A stretch of DNA of 64,000 bases, from the NCBI RefSeq assembly GCF_900142075.1, contig NZ_FQZO01000012.1:20373-84372 (forward strand), written 5' to 3'. Each line of letters begins with the position of its first letter. Positions within the stretch are counted from its first letter, which is position 1. The notes under the pieces are model-generated. The model searched no databases, was not told the origin of the DNA, and saw only the letters and a program-made list of their open reading frames with translations. The stretch is from Clostridium amylolyticum (lineage in GTDB: Bacteria; Bacillota; Clostridia; Clostridiales; Clostridiaceae). Of this stretch, positions 50,544 through 59,900 are shown in pieces. The position numbers and the translations under genes were made by a program.

Positions 50544-51374
50544 ATGGATATTAGATATGCTAATCATCCTGAGGATTCAAAAAAATATACTACAGAGGAA
50601 CTTAGAAGGCATTATTTAGCTGAAAAAGTTTTTGAAGCAGATAATATATGCCTTACTTACAGCCATGTGGATAGAATAATTTTTGGTGGTGCTATGCCTG
50701 TAAAGGAAAGCCTTACCCTAACTGCTGGCAAGGAAATGGGAGTAGACTATTTCCTTGAAAGAAGAGAAATGGGAGTTATTAATATTGGAGGAGATGGCTA
50801 CATAGTTCTTGATGGTGTGGAATATGACATGAAACATCAGGATGGAATATATATAGGCATGGGTACAAAAGAAGTAACTTTTAAAAGTACAGACAGCAGT
50901 AATCCTGCTAAGTTCTATATAAATTCTGTACCAGCTCATAAGAGCTATCCTACAGTAAAAATTGATATAAGCAAGGCAAGCCCAGTACACCTAGGAGAGC
51001 AAAGCAGCCTAAATAAAAGAACCATATATCAGTTCGTTCATCCTAATGTATGTGAAAGCTGTCAGCTTTTAATGGGAATGACTATTTTAGAACCTAATAA
51101 TGTATGGAATACTATGCCTTGTCATACTCATGAAAGACGTATGGAAGTTTATTTCTACTTTAACATGGAAGAAGACACTAGGGTTATACACCTTATGGGA
51201 GAACCTAGCGAAACTAGACATTTACTATTATCAAATGAGCAAGGAGTAATATCACCAAGCTGGTCCATTCATTCAGGAGTAGGTACAAGCAACTACACCT
51301 TTATTTGGGGTATGTGTGGAGAAAACCAAACCTTCAATGACATGGATCACGTGGCAATGAAAGATTTAAAATAA
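50544..51374 (+). CDS. kduI: 5-dehydro-4-deoxy-D-glucuronate isomerase
   Basis: 276 residues, typical KduI length. The cupin zinc site is intact: PCHTHERRMEVYFYF gives His194, His196 and Glu201, and His243 lies in SWSIHSGVG. It converts 5-keto-4-deoxyuronate to 2,5-diketo-3-deoxygluconate, the step between the GH88 hydrolase and KduD, which flank it. GGAGTGA precedes the ATG. Confidence 0.96.
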   Translation: MDIRYANHPEDSKKYTTEELRRHYLAEKVFEADNICLTYSHVDRIIFGGAMPVKESLTLTAGKEMGVDYFLERREMGVINIGGDGYIVLDGVEYDMKHQDGIYIGMGTKEVTFKSTDSSNPAKFYINSVPAHKSYPTVKIDISKASPVHLGEQSSLNKRTIYQFVHPNVCESCQLLMGMTILEPNNVWNTMPCHTHERRMEVYFYFNMEEDTRVIHLMGEPSETRHLLLSNEQGVISPSWSIHSGVGTSNYTFIWGMCGENQTFNDMDHVAMKDLK

Positions 51375-51393
51375 AAAATACGAGGTGAATATA

Positions 51394-52176
51394 ATGGATA
51401 ATCAATTAAATACATTTTCAATGGACTTCTTTTCATTAAAAGGAAAGGTAGCTATAGTTACAGGAGGAAACACAGGTCTTGGTCAAGGTTATGTAGTGGC
51501 TTTAGCTAAAGCAGGAGCAGATTTATTTGTTCCAACTTACGATACAAATTGGGATGAAACTAGAGAATTAGTAGAAAAAGAAGGTAGAAAGATAGTATTT
51601 TATCAAGCAGACCTTACTAAAAGAAATATAATTAATGAATTGGTAGAAGCTTGTATGAAGGAATATGGAAGAATAGATATCCTTATTAACAATGCAGGTA
51701 CTATTAGAAGGGCACCACTTTTAGAGTACAAGGATGAAGATTGGCAGGCAGTAATGGATATTAACCTTAACTCTGTTTACTACTTAAGCCAAGAGGTGGC
51801 TAAGGTAATGGTAAACCAAGGCAGCGGTAAAATAATAAACATAGCATCCATGTTAGCTTTCCAAGGAGGAAAATTCGTACCACCTTATACTGCAAGTAAG
51901 CATGGTGTAGCTGGTATAACTAAAGCTTTTGCTAATGAATTAGGCTGTCATAACATTCAAATAAACGCCATTGCACCAGGATATATAGAAACTGCAAATA
52001 CTGCGCCTATAAGAGCAGATGAAAATAGAAATAATGAGATTCTTTCTAGAATACCTGCAGATAGATGGGGTAGACCTTTTGACTTAATGGGAGCTGTAGT
52101 ATTCCTTTCCTCCAGAGCATCTGATTATATGAATGGTCATATTATGGCTGTTGATGGTGGATGGTTAGTAAGATAA
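51394..52176 (+). CDS. kduD: 2-deoxy-D-gluconate 3-dehydrogenase / KDG-forming reductase
   Basis: 260 residues from the ATG at 51394 (GAGGTG 6 bases upstream; an in-frame GTG at 51385 is less likely). A classical short-chain dehydrogenase with TGGNTGLGQGY, NNAGTIRRAP, and YxxxK at Tyr165/Lys169 (PPYTASKHG). It reduces 2,5-diketo-3-deoxygluconate to 2-keto-3-deoxygluconate. Its place between kduI and the aldolase/kinase genes supports KduD over other SDR enzymes. Confidence 0.94.
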   Translation: MDNQLNTFSMDFFSLKGKVAIVTGGNTGLGQGYVVALAKAGADLFVPTYDTNWDETRELVEKEGRKIVFYQADLTKRNIINELVEACMKEYGRIDILINNAGTIRRAPLLEYKDEDWQAVMDINLNSVYYLSQEVAKVMVNQGSGKIINIASMLAFQGGKFVPPYTASKHGVAGITKAFANELGCHNIQINAIAPGYIETANTAPIRADENRNNEILSRIPADRWGRPFDLMGAVVFLSSRASDYMNGHIMAVDGGWLVR

Positions 52177-52189
52177 TAGAGGTAAAAAT

Positions 52190-52834
52190 ATGATAAAAAA
52201 AATTGAAACACTAAAGAAAATTACGGATGTAGGAGTAGTGGCTGTAGTAAGAGCAGACTCTGAGGAGCAGGCAGTAAAAATAGCTGAAGCCTGTATTTTA
52301 GGGGGCATATCTTCTATAGAAATAACCTTCACCGTTAAGAATGCAGATAAGGTTATAAGCCTTTTAAAGGAAAAATTTAATTCAAAGGAACTTATAGTGG
52401 GTGCAGGAACGGTTTTAGACAGCGAAACTGCAAGAATAGCTATATTAGCTGGAGCTGAGTATATAGTTAGTCCAGGCTTTGATTTGGAAACTGCTAAGCT
52501 TTGTAACAGATATCAAATCCCTTATATGGCAGGATGTATGACCATTACTGAAATAATTAAAGCCATGGAAGCTGGAGTGGATATAATAAAATTATTCCCT
52601 GGCAGTGCTTATGGTCCAGGCATAGTTAAAGATATAAAAGCTCCTCTGCCTCAAGCGCCTATAATGCCCACAGGAGGGGTATCCCTAGATAATGTAGATA
52701 AGTGGATTAAAAACGGCTGTGTAGCAGTAGGGGTAGGTGGAAGCTTAATAGAAGGAGCTAAAACTGGAGATTATGCTTCTATAACTGAAAAGGCAAAAGC
52801 CTTTGTAGCAAAGGTTTTAGAAGCTAGAAAATAA
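52190..52834 (+). CDS. eda: 2-keto-3-deoxy-6-phosphogluconate (KDPG/KHG) aldolase
   Basis: 214 residues, class I aldolase. VVAVVRADSEEQA and IEITFTVKNA form the N-terminal active-site strands; the Schiff-base lysine is Lys134 in VDIIKLFPGSAYGP; TGGVSLDN and GVGGSLI are the phosphate-binding loops. It splits KDPG into pyruvate and glyceraldehyde 3-phosphate, ending the pathway. One base separates it from the GTG preceding the kinase start. Confidence 0.95.
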   Translation: MIKKIETLKKITDVGVVAVVRADSEEQAVKIAEACILGGISSIEITFTVKNADKVISLLKEKFNSKELIVGAGTVLDSETARIAILAGAEYIVSPGFDLETAKLCNRYQIPYMAGCMTITEIIKAMEAGVDIIKLFPGSAYGPGIVKDIKAPLPQAPIMPTGGVSLDNVDKWIKNGCVAVGVGGSLIEGAKTGDYASITEKAKAFVAKVLEARK

Positions 52835-52844
52835 GGTGAAGAAA

Positions 52845-53864
52845 ATGACTAATAAAATAGTAACCTTGGGGGAGATAATGGTAAGATTATCTCCTCCAGA
52901 AAATAAATTAATTACTCAGTGTGAGAGCTTTAAAGTAAATTATGGCGGAGCAGAGGCTAATACTGCTGTTATGCTTGGTAATTTAGGCATGAAATCTTAT
53001 TTTGTATCTCAGCTTCCAAATAATTCTGTGGCTGAAAGCTCCATGAACTATTTAAGAAGTCATGGGGTTAATACAGATTATATAGTTAAAAAAGGAAAAC
53101 GCATGGGCCTTTATTATTATGAAAAGGGCAATTCCTTAAGACCTTCCAGGGTGATTTATGACAGGGCAGATTCATCAATTACTGAGGCGGATTATAAGGA
53201 TTTTGACTTTGATGAAATATTTAAAGGAGCTCAGTGGTTTCATTTTTCTGGTATAACCTTAGCTTTAGGAGAAAACTGCAGAAAACTTGTAAAAGAAGCG
53301 GTAGAAGCAGCTAAGAGGAACAATGTTAAGATAAGTATAGACTTAAATTATAGAAAACAGCTATGGAGCTATGATGATTTTCTTGAAGCGGTGACTCCTT
53401 TTTTGAGGGATGCTTATCTAGTTATAGGCTGGGTAGACTTAGATGTAAATTTAAAGGACTATAAGCCTTATGATTTTACTTCAAAGGCATTGGAGGAAGA
53501 ATATTTTATTAGGGTTATGAAAGCTATGCAGCATAACTTTAATATTAAATATGCCGCTACAACTTTAAGAGAAAATTTCTCATCTTCTCATAACGCTTTG
53601 CGTGCTATAGCTTATGATGGAAATAAGCTTCATAAATCTAATAGATTAGAGTTTAATATATTGGACAGGGTAGGAGCGGGAGATTCCTTTGCAGCAGGCA
53701 TGATATACAAATTGGTACAAAGCTCTGAAATTCAGGAGGCTTTAGAATTTGCCAATGCAGCTGCGGCTATAAAGCATACTATAGAAGGAGATGCAAACTT
53801 AGCTTCCTGCCAAGACATAATGGAAATAGTTAATGGAAACACTTCTGGAGCGGTAAAAAGATAA
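52845..53864 (+). CDS. kdgK: 2-keto-3-deoxygluconate kinase, PfkB family
   Basis: 339 residues from the ATG at 52845 (AAGGTG 6 bases upstream; an in-frame GTG at 52836 is possible). VTLGEIMVRLSPP and NYGGAEANTAVMLGNLG are the N-terminal PfkB sugar-binding motifs; the catalytic motif GAGDSF has Asp280. It phosphorylates KDG to KDPG, the aldolase substrate. Kinase follows aldolase in the operon. Confidence 0.94.
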   Translation: MTNKIVTLGEIMVRLSPPENKLITQCESFKVNYGGAEANTAVMLGNLGMKSYFVSQLPNNSVAESSMNYLRSHGVNTDYIVKKGKRMGLYYYEKGNSLRPSRVIYDRADSSITEADYKDFDFDEIFKGAQWFHFSGITLALGENCRKLVKEAVEAAKRNNVKISIDLNYRKQLWSYDDFLEAVTPFLRDAYLVIGWVDLDVNLKDYKPYDFTSKALEEEYFIRVMKAMQHNFNIKYAATTLRENFSSSHNALRAIAYDGNKLHKSNRLEFNILDRVGAGDSFAAGMIYKLVQSSEIQEALEFANAAAAIKHTIEGDANLASCQDIMEIVNGNTSGAVKR

Positions 53865-53886
53865 AGCTTAATAAGGGGTAATAAAA

Positions 53887-55992
53887 ATGCCAAATTATAA
53901 TTTATTTGAAATTATTGATTTAGATTATCCAGGGCTTCATAAGGTAAAGGAGGCTTATAGTAAAAATGACATTAAAGGAGCCCTGGAGCTCTTTTTTTCT
54001 TACTTTATTCATAGAAAAAATGTTGATTTATATATAAAAGAAGACATAACAAATATAGCAGAGTATTGCAGGACAAGCTTCCCAAAAGAAGTGAAAGATA
54101 CTATTAATACAGCAGAAGAGGTGCTAAATCACAATTTTGTGTTTAGATACACCTGGGACATGGAAAGGACCAATGTACCTTATAAGTTTGAGGATGAGGT
54201 ATTATGGGATTACTGTCCTAATGGAGATGAGGAATGGGTATTTATGCTTAACAGACATAGATATTTTACATCCTTAGGTCAAAGCTATGCCCTTACAGGT
54301 AATGAAAAGTATGCTAAAGGATTTTTTAATTTAATTGATCATTGGATAGATAATAATCCATTAGGTGTTGAAAGGTATAAGACCACTTGGAGAACCATAG
54401 AAGCAGGATGCCGATGTGAAAATTGGATTAAAAGCTTGATGTATTTTATTAATAGTAAAGAGTTTAATGGAGAAATCTTAGAGAAGATTATTATCTCTTT
54501 ATATGAACATGGAAACTATATATATAATAGCTATAATCACTTTAGAAGGCTGAGCAATTGGGGTGTCATAGAAAACCATGGACTATTTATGATATCAGTA
54601 TTTTTGCCGGAGCTAAAGGATAGTGCTTTATATAGAAAAGAAAGCATTAATAGATTGGAAGAAGAAATTAAACTTCAGGTTATGAAGGATGGAATGCATT
54701 GGGAGCAGTCTCCTATGTATCACAATGAAGTGCTCCATTGTTATTTAGATACCATAATGCTAGCGGAAAGGAATAAGCTTTCACTGCCTTCTATAATTTT
54801 AGAAAAGACCAAAGCCATGAGCTATGCAGATTTTTATATGGCCAAGCCTAATCATCACCAGCCTATGCAAAGCGATAGTGACGATACTGACTTAAGAGAT
54901 ATAATTACCAAAGCAGCGGTGATATTTAAGGATGGAACTTTAAAGTATGGCACATATCCCTATATAGATTTTGAAAGCATATGGGATTTAGGCTACAAAA
55001 GCTTAAAAGAGTTTGAAGATATTTCTATAGAAGAGCCTAAGTACAAATCCTACGGCTTTAATTACAGCGGTAATTACTATATGAGAAGCGGCTGGGGAGA
55101 AAAGGATCATTACTTGTATTTTCATTGTGGAAACCTAGGCAGTGGTCATGGACATGCTGACTTGCTGCACTTTGATCTCTTTTCAAAAGGGGAAAGCATA
55201 TTAATAGATCCAGGTAGATACACCTATGTAGAAGGCAACGCCCTTAGAGATTACCTAAAATCCTGTAAAGCTCATAATACCATTACAGTAGATGATAGGG
55301 ATTTCACTCTCTGTGAAGGCTCTTGGAAGTATGCTAAGGCGGCTACTTCTATAAAGCAGGAGTTTACAAGCGAAGAAGCTTTCGATTTTGTACAAGCCTC
55401 TCATTTAGGATATATGGATTTAAATGATCCGGTATTTATCACTAGAAAAGTTATTTTTGTAAAACCTTATTATTATGTTTTAGTGGATGAGTTTTATTCA
55501 AAAGGAAAGCATAACTATAAACAGTATTTCCACTTTGATAAGGGGGAGGTTACCCTAGAAGAAAATAAAGTGGTGTTTAGAGGCAATAAAGCAAAGCTGA
55601 CAATGCTTCAGTTAAATTCTCAGGTGACTAACACCCTAAAAGATGATTACATCTCTAAAGAATATAACAAGCTTGAAAATTCTACTACCCTAGTAACCAG
55701 CTTAGAAGGTGAGGGTTTCACTTCCATAATAACAGTGCTTTACCCTGAAGAAATAAATGATAAGGATGTTATAACCGCAGAAAATCTTAAAATTCTTAGA
55801 GGGGATAGCAAAGAAGTAGAAGAGGAAGAAGCAGAAGCCATAAAAATATGCTTTAAAGATAAAGAACATATTATTACCATCTCTCACAATGAAGCCTTCA
55901 AAGGCTCAAAGCTTTATGTGGTAGAAGATATTCCGGTTTATGGGAAGGTGGTAATTGTGAATGAAAATAAAGAAAGGATAGTTGTAATTTAG
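53887..55992 (+). CDS. Heparinase II/III-family polysaccharide lyase, cytoplasmic
   Basis: 701 residues without a signal peptide. The N-terminal alpha/alpha toroid (about 1-380; RYKTTWRTIEAGCRCENWI, FRRLSNWGVIENHGLFM, WEQSPMYHNEVLHCYLD) carries the Asn, His and Tyr positions typical of the catalytic site. The C-terminal beta-sheet domain starts near residue 390 with GNLGSGHGHADLLHFDLFSKGESILIDPGRYTY. It cleaves uronic-acid polysaccharides or oligosaccharides by elimination. Since it stays inside the cell it should act on imported oligomers rather than whole polymer. It is the last gene of the operon; its TAG stop lies at the edge of repeat copy C. Confidence 0.9.
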   Translation: MPNYNLFEIIDLDYPGLHKVKEAYSKNDIKGALELFFSYFIHRKNVDLYIKEDITNIAEYCRTSFPKEVKDTINTAEEVLNHNFVFRYTWDMERTNVPYKFEDEVLWDYCPNGDEEWVFMLNRHRYFTSLGQSYALTGNEKYAKGFFNLIDHWIDNNPLGVERYKTTWRTIEAGCRCENWIKSLMYFINSKEFNGEILEKIIISLYEHGNYIYNSYNHFRRLSNWGVIENHGLFMISVFLPELKDSALYRKESINRLEEEIKLQVMKDGMHWEQSPMYHNEVLHCYLDTIMLAERNKLSLPSIILEKTKAMSYADFYMAKPNHHQPMQSDSDDTDLRDIITKAAVIFKDGTLKYGTYPYIDFESIWDLGYKSLKEFEDISIEEPKYKSYGFNYSGNYYMRSGWGEKDHYLYFHCGNLGSGHGHADLLHFDLFSKGESILIDPGRYTYVEGNALRDYLKSCKAHNTITVDDRDFTLCEGSWKYAKAATSIKQEFTSEEAFDFVQASHLGYMDLNDPVFITRKVIFVKPYYYVLVDEFYSKGKHNYKQYFHFDKGEVTLEENKVVFRGNKAKLTMLQLNSQVTNTLKDDYISKEYNKLENSTTLVTSLEGEGFTSIITVLYPEEINDKDVITAENLKILRGDSKEVEEEEAEAIKICFKDKEHIITISHNEAFKGSKLYVVEDIPVYGKVVIVNENKERIVVI

Positions 55993-56100
55993 AATTTAAA
56001 ATTTAGCCTGAAGGAGATTTTTCTGAGAAAGCATTAGAAAAATTATGAATTTAATTTAGGTTTTAAAAGAAACTCCCAGCGGAGTTTCTTTTAATTTTAA
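55988..56100. repeat. Palindromic MITE-like element, copy C (short or degenerate)
   Basis: It begins AATTTAGAATTTAAAATTTAG, then GAAGGAGATTTTTCTG...AGAAAAA, matching one end of copy A read in reverse, and ends with GAAACTCC-CAGC-GGAGTTTC. It lacks the central terminator hairpin of copies A and B. The heparinase stop codon is the TAG in its first bases. Confidence 0.68.
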
Positions 56101-56925
56101 AGGAAATTTAGCGAGGGATATAAACTATTTTCTTAAGAGAACGCAAGTAATTAATAGTTAATATTAGTAAAGTTAATTATTTATATCATTAGATTTTATT
56201 TGATTAATTTACATTAAATACCTTACTTCGACAAGTTAATTACTATATAATAATCTCACAAATAATTTGTTTTAATAAATAGCTAAAAGGGGGGATAGTG
56301 TATAATTTATTTTTTTTTGTAATAATATCCTAATTTGTTAGATTGAGAAATCTTTAATTTAGGACCTTTTAACCTTAAAAGTATCTTAATTAATAACTAA
56401 GTTAGGTAGAAAATTCTATTAACAGACATGGAGTTTAAGATATAAAGTATGAGTTATTACAATTGTATAAGTAAATGATAAAACATTCAAATCAATGAAA
56501 ACGTTATCTCTAATAAAAGTTTATCGTGGTAAAACAATAAGAGCGATAATTATAATTGAATAATTTTAGAAAAGTAAGGATTTGCTTTAATTCATAAATA
56601 AATCTGAATCATTTTTAAAAGTTGTTAGGTGTATAGATTGCTAATATTAGTTCAAATCAACTAGATGATTTTATAAATTTATCATGTAATGGTTCAGTTA
56701 TGATGGAGATAATTGGTTTCTTTTTAATGCTATCTTTTATGAAAACTTTTATTCAATAATGTTAAAGTTGGACAATCCTAGGTAAAAAGATAGTTAAGTA
56801 GTTTTAGAAATTTAGGAGCGAAAATATCATCTCAATTGTGAAAAGTAATTAAAAGTTACTTATACTAATATAATTATTTTAAAAATAGATGAATTCTATT
56901 TTTATAAGAAAGGCAGTGTAAAATT
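56101..56925. other. Long AT-rich intergenic region upstream of the RHS gene
   Basis: About 825 bases with no credible gene, no known riboswitch and no strong terminator. Stop codons are frequent in all frames. It should contain the promoter of the giant RHS gene. Its length and base composition suggest a decayed gene or imported spacer, but no homology can be read by eye. Confidence 0.5.
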
Positions 56926-59900
56926 ATGTCAAAAACATACAGGAGAATGCTCTCAATAACATTAATAATTATACTAATATTTCAACAGAGTTATGAAGTA
57001 CTTGCAAAGAGCAATATATCTGAAGGTATTACGAATTTAACTTCTATTGGTATATCAAAATTTAACTTTAGCAACATTATAAAAAATAGTAATAACACTA
57101 ATAAAGAGGACAAGATAAAAGAGGAGGAAAACAAGAAGCTACTTGAGGATATATCAGAACTGAAGGCTCAAGAAAAGAAAAGAGAAGCAACAAATGAAGA
57201 ATATACTAAATTGCAGGAACCTGTAATTACACTAGTTAGAAGTGTAAATGAAAAAACAAATATAATAACTTGGAGTGGCATGTCTAACTCAAAGTATGAA
57301 ATTGAGATTGATGATAAGGTTATTGATGTAAATTCTAATAGAACATATATACACAGAAATTTAAAGCCTGGTTCAGAACATACCTATAGAGTAAGACTGA
57401 AAAATGATAAAGGAAAAAGCGAATGGAGCAAAAAAGCTACTGTAAAAACCTTGGATAAACGAAATAAAAGTAATAATATCTTAGATAATATTACAAAATC
57501 TAATGAAATTACTAGTAGGGCAAGTACTAATTTTAGTTTTACTGAAGAGTATACTCACGCCCATTTAACTACTTCAGTTCATATAATTAATAGAGGATGG
57601 TTAGAAACTGAAGATGATGAAGTTTCTGGTGATGTAGGTGACACTGTTGATCAAATTAAAATTAAATTAAATAATGTAGCCTATGGAGTAAAGATAAAAT
57701 ACAGGGCATACGTAGAAGGAATAGGATGGCAACCTTGGGTATACGATGGAAGTATAGTTGGTGTATCAGGTAAACAAATTCAGGCTATTGAAGCTAAAAT
57801 AGTTCAAGTTATTGAAGGAAATGTGGAGAAAGATGCTGAAGGGGTATCTATACAATATGTTTTATATTGTGCAGATTTTAGCAACGTGAATACAATATCA
57901 CGTAATGGTGAAACAAGTGGAATTATAGGAAAGTCTGCTTCAGCTTTTTGGGCTTCTTTAATAAACTCCGATGAGTATATTAAAGAAGTTATTAGTAAAG
58001 ATACAAAATGGACACTAGCTGGGAGTCCTTATGTAATAAAGGGAGAATTAATAATAAACCAAGGTGTTAGGCTTGAAATAGATCCAGGTGTTAAAGTTAT
58101 TTTTCAAAAATATGCATCTAGAACAAATGGGGTAGAAGTAAACGGTAAACTTGCGGTAAATGGAACAGCATCCTCACCTGTACTTTTTACCTACTCTGAA
58201 GATGGAAAATTAGTTACACAAGATAGATATAGCTATAAGGGTATAAAAATAACACCTACTGGAGAACTGGTTGGTAATAATATAAATATTGAATTTAAAG
58301 GAAAATCATTTTCACATATTACTAATAACGGAAAATTAGATTTGAACAATTCTAAAGTAACTACTATAAATGGGGCGGCAGGTAATTATAGTACAGGTAT
58401 TTTAGTACAATCTCAAGTTAATACTTTAGTACAAAATTCTATAATTACTAATTGTATAAATGGATTTCTTCTTAGAGATTCTGGAGGTGTTATACAACTT
58501 CAGGGGAATAAAATAACAAAAAGTATCTTTGGAATATCAATAGTTAATTCTTTTGTCTCTAACTCAGGACAAATAAATATTAATAATAATGAGCTTAGTG
58601 ATAACGAAAATGGTATAGAAGTTGAGAATAAGGAAAGTAAAATAAACAAAATTTCTATTGAAGGTAACAGAATTTTAAGATCAAAATATTCAGGAATAAA
58701 ATACTATGCGGATGACATTACAAACGTTACAATTATAAAAAATACAATAACAGAGACAGATAGTGCTAGACAATATTCTGGTGGTGGCCCTATATACATA
58801 GAATTGAATGGGCTCAGAACATCATCAGGAGTTAATTTTAATAATATCAATCCAAAAGATATATCTTTAAAGAATAATCTTACAAATAATAATTATGATA
58901 GTGTAGTAATATCAGGAACTTTAAGTGAGAATTTGTTTTTATCTAAAGGATTATCTAATTATCTTATAGATACTCATCTAATAATTCCAGAGAATGTGAC
59001 ACTAGATATTGAACCTGGAACGGTTATTAATATTAGAGGTTATATACAGGTAAATGGTAAGCTAAATGCAGAAGGAAAGAGTTTATCGCCTATTATATTT
59101 ACTTCAATAAATGATAGTACAAATGGAATTACTCATAAACCTACAACAGGATATAATGTTTATAGAGATAATAACTTTGAAGCTATTTATGTGTCAGATA
59201 AAGGTGAATTTAGAGGTGTTAATACTAGAGTAAGAAACGGAGGAAGAAATTTTCAAGAAGGAGTAGAGAATTATCCATCTAACTTTAAGGTATGGGGAAA
59301 TTTAACATTAATTAATTCAGAAGTAGGTAATTCTTTAACAAATGGTATATTTGGAACAGGGAATCTTATAATAATTAATACAAAGTTATATGATTGTATT
59401 AATTATGGAGTATTTGCAGCAGGAAATCTTACACTGACAAATTCTAAATTAGTAAAAAATAAAAGAGGATTGACATTTTCGTATGATAAAGCATCACCAT
59501 CAATCATTTCAAATTCATTTATTGAAAACAGTGAATATGGTATATTTAATGGTTCAAATATTACTATAGATGCTGCATATAATTATTGGGGATCACAATA
59601 TGGGCCATCGTTCTATGATTGGGATAATTCTCAAATGATTAAAAACGGCGATGAGGTAAGTAGCAAGATTAACTTTAAACCATATTTGGCTGCAGAATAT
59701 AGCAGTAATTTAGGTGATGATTTTAATAAATATATAAATAGTTTAGAGTATAGAAATGAAAAACATTTTGGATTAGAAGGAACAAATAGTGCTACAGGTA
59801 ACTTTTCTAAAAGTTATCAAGATTTAGAAGCAAAATTTGGTGATCTTGATATAAAGTTAACTAGGACTTACAATTCTTTAGATAATAAAGATAGTATTAT

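Noticed and set aside
56101..56925. c-di-GMP riboswitch upstream of the RHS gene
   Set aside because: None of the conserved GEMM segments could be found.
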